From NCBI RefSeq assembly GCF_016629665.1, contig NZ_JAEPRQ010000003.1, positions 473,043 to 537,042 of the forward strand: a stretch of 64,000 bases of DNA. Direction: 5' to 3'. Below, piece after piece: positions 45,657-53,946 of this stretch. The position numbers and the translations under genes are program-made. Origin of the DNA: Paracoccus caeni (GTDB lineage: Bacteria; Pseudomonadota; Alphaproteobacteria; Rhodobacterales; Rhodobacteraceae). The number at the start of each line of letters is the position of its first letter. Within the stretch, counting starts at the first letter, position 1. The notes under the pieces are model-generated. The model did no database searches. It saw nothing but the letters and a program-made list of their open reading frames with translations, and was not told the DNA's origin.

Positions 45657-46778
45657 ATGTCCGTTAACCGCGAAGCTGCCCTAAGGGAAATATCCGAAAT
45701 CCTCATGCCGGACGGAAAAACGCTGGAACAGGCGGATATCGTCAGGGCTTTTTCGATCGATGGCGCTACCATCAGATTCGTTCTTGAAGTGCCCGATGCC
45801 GACGCCGCCCGCGCCCTGTCCGCGGTCGAGGCCGAGGCAAAGCGGCGGCTTCAGGCCTTGCCCGGCGTTGAAAAGGTCCAGATCGTGATGACCGCCCCCG
45901 CCGCGCGGCAGACGCGCCCTCCACAGGGCCAGCCCCAAGGCCAGCCGGTGCGCAGTTCCGGCGAGGGTGGGCCGCCGTCGCTGCAGATCGGTCGCCATCC
46001 CACCGCGCAGGCCGGTCCCCAACCGATCCCCGGCGTGAAGAACATCATCGCCATCGGTTCGGGCAAGGGCGGTGTCGGAAAATCCACCGTCACATCCAAC
46101 CTTGCCGTCGCTTTGGCAAAGGCCGGACGTAAAGTCGGCCTGCTGGACGCAGATATATATGGTCCCTCGCAGCCCCGGATGATGGGGCTCTCGGGTCGTC
46201 CCGCCAGCCCCGACGGTCAACGGATCGAGCCGCTTCACGCGCACGGCGTCACCGTCATGTCGATCGGCCTGATGCTGAAAGAGGGCGAGGCAGTCGTCTG
46301 GCGTGGTCCGATGCTGATGGGCGCGATGCAGCAGCTTCTGCAACAGGTGAACTGGGGCGAGCTTGATGTTCTGCTGATCGACTTGCCGCCCGGCACCGGC
46401 GATGTGCAGCTTAGCCTGTGCCAGAAGGCTCAGGTGACGGGGGCGATCATCGTCTCGACCCCGCAGGACGTGGCCTTGCTGGATGCGCGCCGTGCCATCG
46501 ATATGTTCAACAAACTCAAAGCCCCGGTTCTGGGCCTGATCGAGAATATGTCCACCTATACCTGCCCGAATTGCGGCCACGAGGCGCATCTGTTCGGTCA
46601 TGGCGGCGTCGCAGCCGAGGCGCAGCAGCTTGGTCTGCCCTTCCTTGGCGAACTGCCCCTGCAGCTAGAGGTGCGTCTGGCCGGCGATTCGGGCAAGCCC
46701 GCAGCTTTGGGTGAGGGTGCGGTGGCCGATGCCTATGCCCGGCTGGCGGATCGGCTGATCAAAGGCGGGATTGCCTAA
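45657..46778 (+). CDS. mrp: Iron-sulfur cluster carrier, Mrp/NBP35 ATPase
   Basis: The 373-residue protein has an N-terminal MIP18/DUF59 domain (to about residue 85), a Pro/Gln-rich linker, and a P-loop ATPase domain with GSGKGGVGKSTV, LDADIYGPSQPRM and the CPNCG motif that binds a bridging cluster. It delivers Fe-S clusters to target enzymes. Several in-frame ATGs exist (45624, 45642, 45657); AGGCG precedes the last, which gives the usual N-terminus. Confidence 0.92.
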   Translation: MSVNREAALREISEILMPDGKTLEQADIVRAFSIDGATIRFVLEVPDADAARALSAVEAEAKRRLQALPGVEKVQIVMTAPAARQTRPPQGQPQGQPVRSSGEGGPPSLQIGRHPTAQAGPQPIPGVKNIIAIGSGKGGVGKSTVTSNLAVALAKAGRKVGLLDADIYGPSQPRMMGLSGRPASPDGQRIEPLHAHGVTVMSIGLMLKEGEAVVWRGPMLMGAMQQLLQQVNWGELDVLLIDLPPGTGDVQLSLCQKAQVTGAIIVSTPQDVALLDARRAIDMFNKLKAPVLGLIENMSTYTCPNCGHEAHLFGHGGVAAEAQQLGLPFLGELPLQLEVRLAGDSGKPAALGEGAVADAYARLADRLIKGGIA

Positions 46779-46794
46779 AAGCGTCCCCGCCTGA

Positions 46795-47712
46795 CTACCC
46801 GGCGGCTTCATGCATATCCGCATAGGCGCCGGGCGATATGCCTTCGTGCCGCACGAACGCCATTCCGAATGCGCTTGCCGAGCCATAACCGACCCGTCGC
46901 GCGATCTGGCTGTTGCTCAGCCCGCCGCGCGACAGAAGATCGCGCGCGACCGCCATGCGCCATGCGGTGAGATAATCCATCGGCGCGCGGCCGACCTCTT
47001 TGCGGAAGCGCTCGAAGAAGCCTGACCGCGAAATCCCTGCATCCCGCGCCAGATCGCTGACCGACAATTGCTGCGAGGCATCGGCGTGAATGCGGCGCAG
47101 TGCCCCTGCAAGCTGCGGGTCCGACATGCCGCGCAATAGCCCCGGCGGCAGGTCCGGGCCGGGATGCGCGCGCAGCGCCTCGATCATCAGAACCTCAAGC
47201 AAACGCTCCAGAATCATGCTGCGCGCCAGCCGGTCTGACCGCGTCTCATCATGGATCATCGAGACCAGTACCGTCAGCCGTTCCTGACCGCGCAGATGGA
47301 TCACCTCGGGCAAAAGCGACAGCAACAGGTCCTTGTCAGGGGCATTGAAGTCGCAATGCCCGACCAGCGAGCGCAACTGAACCGGCGCATCGGGCGGGCC
47401 CAGACGGAACGTGCCCGGCCCGATTTCAAGCGGCATGCGAACCGTATCAACGGCAGGCGGCTGCAGACTGGACATGGTAAAGCTGTGCGGGTTCGGGATC
47501 AGCAGGAAATCCCCCGCCGCAAGCGTCACCGGATCGCGACCAGTGATGGTCAGCACGCATGCACCCTCGACAATCGCGCAATAGAAGGGGCTGCTCAGGT
47601 CTTGCCGCTGAACCTGCCACGGGCCGCCAGCCTCGACCATCTTGGAAATCGACGGCGACGGCTTCAGCAGCGCCACCACGCTGGCAAGCGGATCTTTGTC
47701 TGGATCGGCCAC
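46795..47712 (-). CDS. AraC family transcriptional regulator
   Basis: An N-terminal cupin-type sensing domain (GGPWQVQRQDLSSPFYCAIVEG, AraC-cupin-6 style) is followed by two helix-turn-helices (LSVSDLARDAGISRSGFFERF and NSQIARRVGYGSASAFGMAF) in 305 residues. Divergent from the SDR gene, which it most likely controls. A short inverted repeat lies in the shared promoter region. Confidence 0.88.
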   Translation of the reverse strand: MADPDKDPLASVVALLKPSPSISKMVEAGGPWQVQRQDLSSPFYCAIVEGACVLTITGRDPVTLAAGDFLLIPNPHSFTMSSLQPPAVDTVRMPLEIGPGTFRLGPPDAPVQLRSLVGHCDFNAPDKDLLLSLLPEVIHLRGQERLTVLVSMIHDETRSDRLARSMILERLLEVLMIEALRAHPGPDLPPGLLRGMSDPQLAGALRRIHADASQQLSVSDLARDAGISRSGFFERFRKEVGRAPMDYLTAWRMAVARDLLSRGGLSNSQIARRVGYGSASAFGMAFVRHEGISPGAYADMHEAAG

Positions 47713-47741
47713 GGGTTTGGACTTTCGATGAATAAATAAGG

Positions 47742-47756
47742 ACTATCGAATATAGT
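47742..47756. promoter_or_regulatory. Inverted repeat in the AraC/SDR promoter region
   Basis: ACTAT-CGAAT-ATAGT lies 30 bases upstream of the regulator start and 55 bases before the SDR start. A candidate operator by position only. Confidence 0.35.
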
Positions 47757-47810
47757 TTGTCCTGCCACGCATGTCTATCTCTGCCTCACATGAAATAAGG
47801 AGATCACAAC

Positions 47811-48569
47811 ATGCCTCGCATTATTATCACTGGCGCATCCTCGGGCTTTGGTCAGGCCATCGCGGCGCGGTTTCTTGACGAAGGCTGGGATGTCGTTGCG
47901 ACGATGCGCACCCCGTCGGGCGAGGGACTGCCCGAATCCGACCGTCTGCATATTCTGCCGCTGGACGTGACCAACGCCGACAGCATCGCCACCGCGGTGG
48001 CCGAAGCGGGGCAAATCGACGCGCTGGTGAACAATGCAGGCGTCGGCATGCTGAACGTGCTGGAAGGATCCGAGATCGCAAAGGCCCGCGAATTGTTCGA
48101 AACCAACGTGCTTGGCGCGATGGCGATGACGCAGGCGGTCCTGCCCTCGATGCGCGCGCGTCGGTCGGGCGTCGTGGTGAATGTCAGTTCCAGCGTCACG
48201 CTGAAGCCGCTGCCCGCACTGGCGATCTATTCCGCCAGCAAGGCCGCGCTGAACGCCTTCACCGCCAGCTTCGCGCTTGAGGTAGAGCAATTTGGCATCC
48301 GCGCCAGCGTCGTCCTGCCGGGAAGCGCGCCGGAAACCGCGTTCGGGCGCAATGCGATGGCGCGGATGGGCATGGATGTGCCCGAGCCTTATGCCGAATT
48401 CGTACAGTCCCAGCTGCAGGCTCTTCGCGCCTCGACCGAAAACACCACTGCTGAGGATGTTGCCAATGTGGTCTGGCGCGCGGTCACCGATGCGGATTCG
48501 CCGATGATCATGCCCGCAGGCGCCGATGCCGAAACCCTGTTCCGACAAGCCCGCGACCTGAGCGCGTGA
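47811..48569 (+). CDS. Short-chain dehydrogenase/reductase
   Basis: A classical SDR of 252 residues: TGASSGFGQAIA binds NAD(P), NNAGVG is conserved, and the catalytic set is SSS (about 124-126) and YSASK. The substrate is unknown. AAGGAG precedes the ATG. It heads a two-gene unit with the hydrolase and is divergent from an AraC regulator, a common arrangement for inducible detoxification genes. Confidence 0.88.
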   Translation: MPRIIITGASSGFGQAIAARFLDEGWDVVATMRTPSGEGLPESDRLHILPLDVTNADSIATAVAEAGQIDALVNNAGVGMLNVLEGSEIAKARELFETNVLGAMAMTQAVLPSMRARRSGVVVNVSSSVTLKPLPALAIYSASKAALNAFTASFALEVEQFGIRASVVLPGSAPETAFGRNAMARMGMDVPEPYAEFVQSQLQALRASTENTTAEDVANVVWRAVTDADSPMIMPAGADAETLFRQARDLSA

Positions 48570-48626
48570 TGTCGATGGCCGCAGCGCGCGAACGAAGCGC
48601 TGCGGCCGCTTCGCAGAGGGATGACT

Positions 48627-49571
48627 ATGAACAGACTCATTACTCAATCCAGCCAACTGCCGACGCCCGCGCCCGCAATGACCGTCGCCTATACGCCGAT
48701 CCAACTACCCATGCCGGGAAGGCCCCCGCTCGAGCTACGCCTGACCGCCCCGACCAGCGGTGGCGATCTGCCTATCGTGCTGCTGTCGCACGGTTTCGGG
48801 CCGTCGAATTACATCCCCTCGAAGGACGGCTATGCCCAGCTTGCCCAGTTCTGGGCCGAAAGGGGGCTGGCGGTGATCCAGCCCACCCATGCCAGCTCGC
48901 GCGTCGGCGGGCTTGACCCTGATTTGCCCGACGCTCCTTTCTTCTGGCGCGAGCGGGTCGCCGAAATCCGTGCGATCATCGACAACCTGCCTGAGATCGA
49001 GCGGCATGCCCCGGCCATTTCAGGTCGGCTTGACCACCGCTCAATCGCCATCGCGGGGCATTCCTTCGGAGGCTTCACCGCCGCACTGCTTCTGGGCGCG
49101 CGGTTGCACGGCGAGGATTTCACCGATTCGCGGATTGGCGCCGGGGTGCTGCTGGCGGCACCGGGGCGGGGTGGGGCGGACCTGACCCCCGAAAGCGCCG
49201 CACGCTTTCCCTTCTTCGACGTGGATTTCGGCCATATCGACACACCGACGCTGGTGGTCTGTGGCGCTGACGACAATCCTCATTTCACCACGCGCGGTCC
49301 CGAATGGCATGCCGATGCCTATCACGACGCCCCCGGTTCCAAGGCTTTGCTGACCATCGCAGGCGTCGGGCATGGGCTGGGCGGCATCGCCGGGCTGGAT
49401 GCGAAGGAGACCGAGAAGGAAGACCCTGACGCGTTGGAGGCGACGCGCCGCCTGACCCTTGCATGGATGCGCTGGAAACTGGGCCTTGGTGCCGACGACT
49501 GGCAGCAAAGCCGGGATGCTTTGGACAGGATGCAACCGATGATCGCGCAGATCGTCACCAAGGAAGGCTGA
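48627..49571 (+). CDS. Alpha/beta hydrolase, PAF-acetylhydrolase/chlorophyllase-like
   Basis: The 314-residue protein has LLSHGFG (oxyanion-region HG), the nucleophile elbow AGHSFGGFT, an acid residue in VCGADDNPH, and a late histidine in GVGHGLGG. The family is a dienelactone-hydrolase/lipase-like esterase. AGAGGG is six bases before ATG 48627; the ATG at 48621 overlaps it. It lies 57 bases after the SDR gene. Confidence 0.8.
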   Translation: MNRLITQSSQLPTPAPAMTVAYTPIQLPMPGRPPLELRLTAPTSGGDLPIVLLSHGFGPSNYIPSKDGYAQLAQFWAERGLAVIQPTHASSRVGGLDPDLPDAPFFWRERVAEIRAIIDNLPEIERHAPAISGRLDHRSIAIAGHSFGGFTAALLLGARLHGEDFTDSRIGAGVLLAAPGRGGADLTPESAARFPFFDVDFGHIDTPTLVVCGADDNPHFTTRGPEWHADAYHDAPGSKALLTIAGVGHGLGGIAGLDAKETEKEDPDALEATRRLTLAWMRWKLGLGADDWQQSRDALDRMQPMIAQIVTKEG

Positions 49572-49945
49572 TCAGCCTCGGGCGCGGAACCGACGCGCTT
49601 TGCCGAAACTCGATTGCGGGTCACGTCTGGTCGGCGTGGCCCGCTGCGGTATGTTCAAGCCACAAATCGGGCGGGTGATCCGGTCTGGGAATTCACGCCA
49701 CCACGCCTCGGGATTTCGTGGGACTGCGCTGCAACCCCGACTCCCGGCTTCGTGATTCGTCGTGATTCGGCGAAGAATTTCCGTGAATCTCCTCACCTTG
49801 TCGAAAGAACCTGAAACCCGTCGAGCGGATTTCTGCCCTTGATGGGATTTTCCGCCACAGGGCGCTGATGTCTATATCTTGTGGTGTTGCCGCAACTCCT
49901 TACCAAAAATTGCGTTATCGTGTCCTGAAAGGCACATATGCGAGC
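49572..49945. other. Intergenic region upstream of the dcw leader
   Basis: No gene is seen. A 10-bp hairpin (49617-49645, GCGGGTCACG with CGTGGCCCGC) may end the hydrolase transcript. Several GANTC sites (GATTC at about 49752 and 49761, GAATC at about 49784) suggest CcrM methylation of this region. A candidate promoter, TTGCGT-N18-ACATAT, lies at 49910-49939. Confidence 0.45.
49910..49939 (+). promoter_or_regulatory. Candidate promoter of the dcw leader
   Basis: TTGCGT and ACATAT are separated by 18 bases. It would start transcription about 340 bases before mraZ. Match to consensus is moderate. Confidence 0.35.
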
Positions 49946-50002
49946 GATTCTTCGTCCTGAAACAGCAAGTTCACCTTGCGCTTCGGTGAAGAATTCCGTT
50001 GC

Positions 50003-50020
50003 TTCCCATGTTTTCCCATG
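50003..50020 (-). promoter_or_regulatory. Two TGGGAA repeats, possible MraZ boxes
   Basis: TTCCCATG occurs at 50003-50010 and 50013-50020, giving TGGGAA twice at exact 10-bp spacing on the minus strand. MraZ is known in E. coli to bind TGGGN repeats with five-base spacers upstream of its own gene. Orientation and distance here differ from that case, so this is tentative. Confidence 0.35.
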
Positions 50021-50203
50021 TCACAACGGAATCACGGAAACGGGCAGTACAAGGGGCATCAAGACCCCGAAGGCGATGCAGGTCTCATACAGGCACCCGT
50101 TTTCCAATGAAGACCGTCCGCGTGTGCGAGCAGCACCTCCCCCAGGTGGCGCGCGAAGGGCGGATAACCCCGAAAACGGGGCCCAGCAAATGGGAACGAG
50201 GGC

Positions 50204-50247
50204 GGCGGATCGGGCAGTGGCAGCAGCCCGATCCGCCCTTTCTCTTT
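50204..50247 (+). terminator. Terminator-type hairpin in the mraZ leader
   Basis: GGCGGATCGGGC pairs perfectly (12 bp) with GCCCGATCCGCC around a 10-base loop, followed by CTTTCTCTTT. It lies 42 bases before the mraZ start and would stop much of the leader transcript. Confidence 0.82.
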
Positions 50248-50289
50248 CGGGCGGGCGGAAGAGAGCAGGACAGTGAGGGCGGGCCTAAC

Positions 50290-50805
50290 GTGGCGCGGAA
50301 ATTCAGAGGGACCGAAACCGTCAAGGTCGATGGCAAGGGGCGCATGTCGATCCCGGCACGGCTACGGCGCGTCTTCGACGCGGGTGATCCCTCATTCCCC
50401 ACGACCAATACCGGACGCACCCAGCTTGTTGCCGTCTACGGCCCCGACTGGTGGAACTGGATCGAGCTTTACACGCTGGAAGCCATCGAAGAAATCGACG
50501 AACAGATCGACGCCCTTCCGCGCGGCAGCCAACAGCGCCGCTGGCTGGAACTGTTGATGAACGGCCAATCGACCGAGCTGGAAATCGACCGCGAAGGCCG
50601 TCTGGTCCTGCCGCTGAAGCTGCGCGAGAAGCTGGGCTTCCTTGACGGCGTGGAAACCACCTTCGAATCCCGCGGCGATTATATTCAGGTCTATAATCCC
50701 GATCAGCGCCCGAAAGATGTCGAGGCGCTCGAGGATTTCGCCTCAACCTATGGTCCCGAATTCGATCCGCGCGCCTTCCTTGATCCACAGACGGACGAGG
50801 AATAG
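50290..50805 (+). CDS. mraZ: Transcriptional regulator MraZ
   Basis: The 171-residue protein has two SpoVT-AbrB-like DNA-binding halves, DGKGRMSIPARLR and DREGRLVLPLKLREK. It regulates its own dcw cluster in other bacteria. The start is GTG at 50290, supported by GAGGGCGGG upstream; an extended reading to 49999 would run through the leader hairpin and is rejected. It is the first gene of the cluster. Confidence 0.93.
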   Translation: MARKFRGTETVKVDGKGRMSIPARLRRVFDAGDPSFPTTNTGRTQLVAVYGPDWWNWIELYTLEAIEEIDEQIDALPRGSQQRRWLELLMNGQSTELEIDREGRLVLPLKLREKLGFLDGVETTFESRGDYIQVYNPDQRPKDVEALEDFASTYGPEFDPRAFLDPQTDEE

Positions 50806-50808
50806 CCG

Positions 50809-51777
50809 ATGGCCGACCCGCATATCCCCGTCCTGCTGAAGCCGCTTCTCAGGGCGGTCGAACCCGTCTCTGGCATCTGGCTGGACGGCACATTCGGCGC
50901 GGGTGGTTATGCACGCGGGTTGTTACAGGCAGGCGCGGATCAGGTGATTGGCGTGGACCGCGATCCGGCGGTGTTCGACATGGCCGCCGCGTGGAGCGGT
51001 GAATATGGCGACCGGCTGCGGCTGGTCGAAGGCACGTTTTCGCAGCTTGACGAATATGCCGATCAGCCGCTGGACGGTGTCGTGCTGGATCTGGGCGTCA
51101 GCTCGATGCAACTGGATCAGGCCGAGCGCGGCTTTTCCTTCCTGCGCGATGGCCCGCTGGACATGCGGATGCAGCAATCCGGCCCCTCTGCTGCCGATCT
51201 GCTGAACGGGGCTGATGAGGCGGTGATCGCCGATGTCCTTTACCATTACGGCGAAGAACGCGCCGCCCGCCGCATTGCCAGGGCGATTGTCGCGGCCCGT
51301 CCGCTGACCCGGACGTTGCAACTGGCAGAGGTGGTGGCATCCTGCCTGCCGCGCCCGAAGCCGGGGCAGAGCCATCCCGCCACCCGCAGCTTTCAGGCGA
51401 TCCGCATCTGGGTGAATGACGAATTTCGCCAGCTTGTCGATGGCCTCTCCGCCGCCGAACGCGCCCTGAAACCGGGCGGAAAACTGGCAGTGGTCAGCTT
51501 TCATTCGCTGGAAGACCGCATCGTCAAGCGCTTCATGCAGGCGCGCTCGAACAGCGCGGGCGGCGGCAGCCGCTATGCGCCGGTGCAGGATAGCGCCCCC
51601 GCCGCCTTCACCATGCCGTTCCGGCGCGCCATCGGTCCCGACCCGGACGAGATGGACACCAATCCCCGCGCCCGTTCCGCGCTTTTGCGCGTCGCGATCC
51701 GCACCGACGCCCCCGCAGGCCGCGCCGAAGATGGCGCGCTGGCGATGCCGCGCCTGCCCGTGAAGGGGGGTGCCTGA
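50809..51777 (+). CDS. rsmH: 16S rRNA (cytosine-1402-N4)-methyltransferase
   Basis: RsmH (MraW) methylates C1402 in the ribosomal P site. The 322-residue protein shows [10 protein letters not shown], the SAM loop [33 protein letters not shown] and [13 protein letters not shown]. It follows mraZ by three bases and overlaps ftsL by one (TGATG). Confidence 0.96.
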   Translation: MADPHIPVLLKPLLRAVEPVSGIWLDGTFGAGGYARGLLQAGADQVIGVDRDPAVFDMAAAWSGEYGDRLRLVEGTFSQLDEYADQPLDGVVLDLGVSSMQLDQAERGFSFLRDGPLDMRMQQSGPSAADLLNGADEAVIADVLYHYGEERAARRIARAIVAARPLTRTLQLAEVVASCLPRPKPGQSHPATRSFQAIRIWVNDEFRQLVDGLSAAERALKPGGKLAVVSFHSLEDRIVKRFMQARSNSAGGGSRYAPVQDSAPAAFTMPFRRAIGPDPDEMDTNPRARSALLRVAIRTDAPAGRAEDGALAMPRLPVKGGA

Positions 51778-52106
51778 TGCGTTCGCTGACCTATCTGGCC
51801 TGTGTTCTGGTGGTGATGGCCTTGGCCTTCTGGGCTTACCGCGAGAATTACAGCACGCAGGCCGCCATCGATGAGATGCGTCAGGTCCAGCGCGAGATCG
51901 CCGGTCTGCGCGAGGATCTGGGCGTTTTGCGCGCCGAATGGGCCTACCTCAACCGTCCCGAGCGCCTGCGCGATCTGGTCGAGCTGAATTTCGACCGCCT
52001 GCAACTGATGCCGCTGGCTGCTGGTCAGGTCATCGACCTTGGCAATATCGATTACCCGAAACCCCCGGCACCCCAGCCGGACCCGTCCGAAAGCCCCGAG
52101 GAGTAA
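51777..52106 (+). CDS. ftsL: Cell division protein FtsL
   Basis: The 109-residue bitopic protein has one membrane helix (LACVLVVMALAFWAY) and a coiled coil containing IDEMRQVQREIAGLREDLGV, then the conserved LNRPERLRDL segment and a Pro-rich tail. Placement between rsmH and ftsI confirms the assignment. It forms the FtsQLB complex. Confidence 0.88.
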   Translation: MRSLTYLACVLVVMALAFWAYRENYSTQAAIDEMRQVQREIAGLREDLGVLRAEWAYLNRPERLRDLVELNFDRLQLMPLAAGQVIDLGNIDYPKPPAPQPDPSESPEE

Positions 52107-52110
52107 CGCC

Positions 52111-53943
52111 ATGATCCGCACGCCCTTGCGCCCACTGGCCCGCATCCTTCGCGCCCGCGAGCGCGGCGAGAACCCGGACGAGATCGAGGCCGAAAACCGC
52201 CGCCTGCGCCACGAGGCGATTCAAGACAAGGCCCGCCGCCGGGCCGAGGGGCGGCTGATCCTGATGTCGGCCTGTTTCGTGCTGGCATTCGCGACGGTCG
52301 GCGTCCGCATGGGCATGCTGGCCTCGGCCGAGCCAAGCGAGCCGCAGGATCAGGTTCTGTCCGCGCAGATCATGTCGCAGCGGTCTGACATCACCGACCG
52401 GCGCGGACGGGTGCTGGCGACGAACCTGCTGACGCATTCGCTTTACGCCCACCCGCATCAGATGGTCGATCCGGTCGGCGCAGCGAAGGGGCTGGCGCAG
52501 ATTTTCACCGATCTCGATCAGGAACAACTGACCCGCGACTTCACCAGCGACCGCAAGTTCATGTGGATCAAGCGCAAGATGAGCCCGGAACAGATGCAGG
52601 CCGTCCATGACATTGGCGAGCCGGGCCTGCTCTTCGGCCCGCGTGAGATGCGCGTTTATCCCAACGGCCATATCGCCAGCCATATCCTTGGCGGTTCGGG
52701 CTTTGGCAATGAGGGCGTGAACAGCGCCGAGGTGCTGGGCGTCGCGGGGGTTGAGAAAGCATTCGACGGCTGGCTGCGCGATCCGGCCAATAACGGCGCG
52801 CCGCTGGAATTGTCCATCGATCTGACCGTGCAGTCGGCGATGGAGGACGTGCTGGCCTCGGGCATGCAGGTGATGAGCGCCAAGGGCGCCGCCGGTATCC
52901 TGATGGAGATCGAGACGGGCGAGATCGTCGCCATGGCGAGCCTGCCCGATTTCGACCCGAACGAACGCCCGCGTCCGCTGTTGCAGGGCGATCCGTCCGA
53001 TAGCCCGCTGTTTAACCGCGCGGTTCAGGGGCAGTATGAGCTTGGGTCCACCTTCAAGATCTTCCCGGTCGCGCAGGCGCTGGATTTGGGGCTGATCAAC
53101 CCCAATAGCGGCATCAACACCACCATGCCGATGCGTATTGGCCGTTTCCAGATCCGCGACTTCTCGAATTACGGCCCGCAGCTTTCGGCGACGGATGTGA
53201 TTGTGAAATCCTCGAACGTCGGCACGGTGCGGATCGCTCAGATGCTGGGAGCAGAGCGGCAGAAGGACTTCCTGCAAAAGCTTGGCCTGTTCGACCCGAC
53301 CCCGATCGAGATGGTCGAGGCGCCGACCGGCAAACCGCTGGTACCGCAGCGCTGGCCCGCCGTGACCTCGGCCACGGTGTCTTTCGGCCACGGCCTTGCC
53401 GCCAGCCCGCTGCACCTTGCCGCCGCCTATGCCACCATCGCCAATGATGGTCGTCGGGTGTCGCCGACGCTGATCCACGGCCGCACCCGGCCCGAGGGAG
53501 AACAGGTGCTGTCGCCGCGCGCCGCCGATATGGCGATCTCGATGCTGCGGCAGGTGGTGACGCGCGGCACCGCCCGTCAGGCCGAGGTTGCAGGCTACGA
53601 GATCGCGGGCAAAACCGGCACCGCCGACAAGCCGCGTCCAAGCGGCGGCTATTACGAGAACAAGAACGTGGCGACCTTCGCCTCGGTCTTCCCGGCCAGC
53701 GATCCGAAATATGTGATGGTGGTGACGCTTGACGAACCGACGGTCCGGCTTGCGGGCGGTGCCGAAAGCCGCACGGCGGGTGCGACCACCGCGCCGGTTG
53801 CCGCCGAAATGGTCCGCCGCCTTGCCCCGCTGATCGGGCTAGAGGCGCATACCGACGTAAAGCTGCCGACATTCGAGCCGCGCTTCTCGCCGCATGTTGA
53901 ACCCCTCTCGGACGATGAGATAAAGCTCGTCTCAAATCAGTGA
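52111..53943 (+). CDS. ftsI: Septal peptidoglycan transpeptidase FtsI (PBP3)
   Basis: The 610-residue class B penicillin-binding protein has a membrane anchor (about 51-70), an N-terminal pedestal domain starting RSDITDRRGRVLATNL, and the transpeptidase with STFK (active serine), SSN and KTGT motifs. It cross-links septal wall with FtsW. GAGGAG is seven bases before the ATG. The next gene starts three bases after its stop. Confidence 0.96.
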   Translation: MIRTPLRPLARILRARERGENPDEIEAENRRLRHEAIQDKARRRAEGRLILMSACFVLAFATVGVRMGMLASAEPSEPQDQVLSAQIMSQRSDITDRRGRVLATNLLTHSLYAHPHQMVDPVGAAKGLAQIFTDLDQEQLTRDFTSDRKFMWIKRKMSPEQMQAVHDIGEPGLLFGPREMRVYPNGHIASHILGGSGFGNEGVNSAEVLGVAGVEKAFDGWLRDPANNGAPLELSIDLTVQSAMEDVLASGMQVMSAKGAAGILMEIETGEIVAMASLPDFDPNERPRPLLQGDPSDSPLFNRAVQGQYELGSTFKIFPVAQALDLGLINPNSGINTTMPMRIGRFQIRDFSNYGPQLSATDVIVKSSNVGTVRIAQMLGAERQKDFLQKLGLFDPTPIEMVEAPTGKPLVPQRWPAVTSATVSFGHGLAASPLHLAAAYATIANDGRRVSPTLIHGRTRPEGEQVLSPRAADMAISMLRQVVTRGTARQAEVAGYEIAGKTGTADKPRPSGGYYENKNVATFASVFPASDPKYVMVVTLDEPTVRLAGGAESRTAGATTAPVAAEMVRRLAPLIGLEAHTDVKLPTFEPRFSPHVEPLSDDEIKLVSNQ

Positions 53944-53946
53944 CGG

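Larger units (their letters stand above)
49946..50247 (+). ncRNA. UpsM-like leader RNA upstream of mraZ
   Basis: The mraZ leader ends in a strong terminator-type hairpin (50204-50237) placed before the gene. Inside it are two more hairpins: TTCACC/GGTGAA at 49970-49990, and ATTCCGTTG/CAACGGAAT at 49993-50032 with a 22-base loop. In Rhodobacter sphaeroides the dcw cluster is preceded by a long leader from which the abundant sRNA UpsM arises by partial termination. Position and layout match; the 5' end is a guess. Confidence 0.6.
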
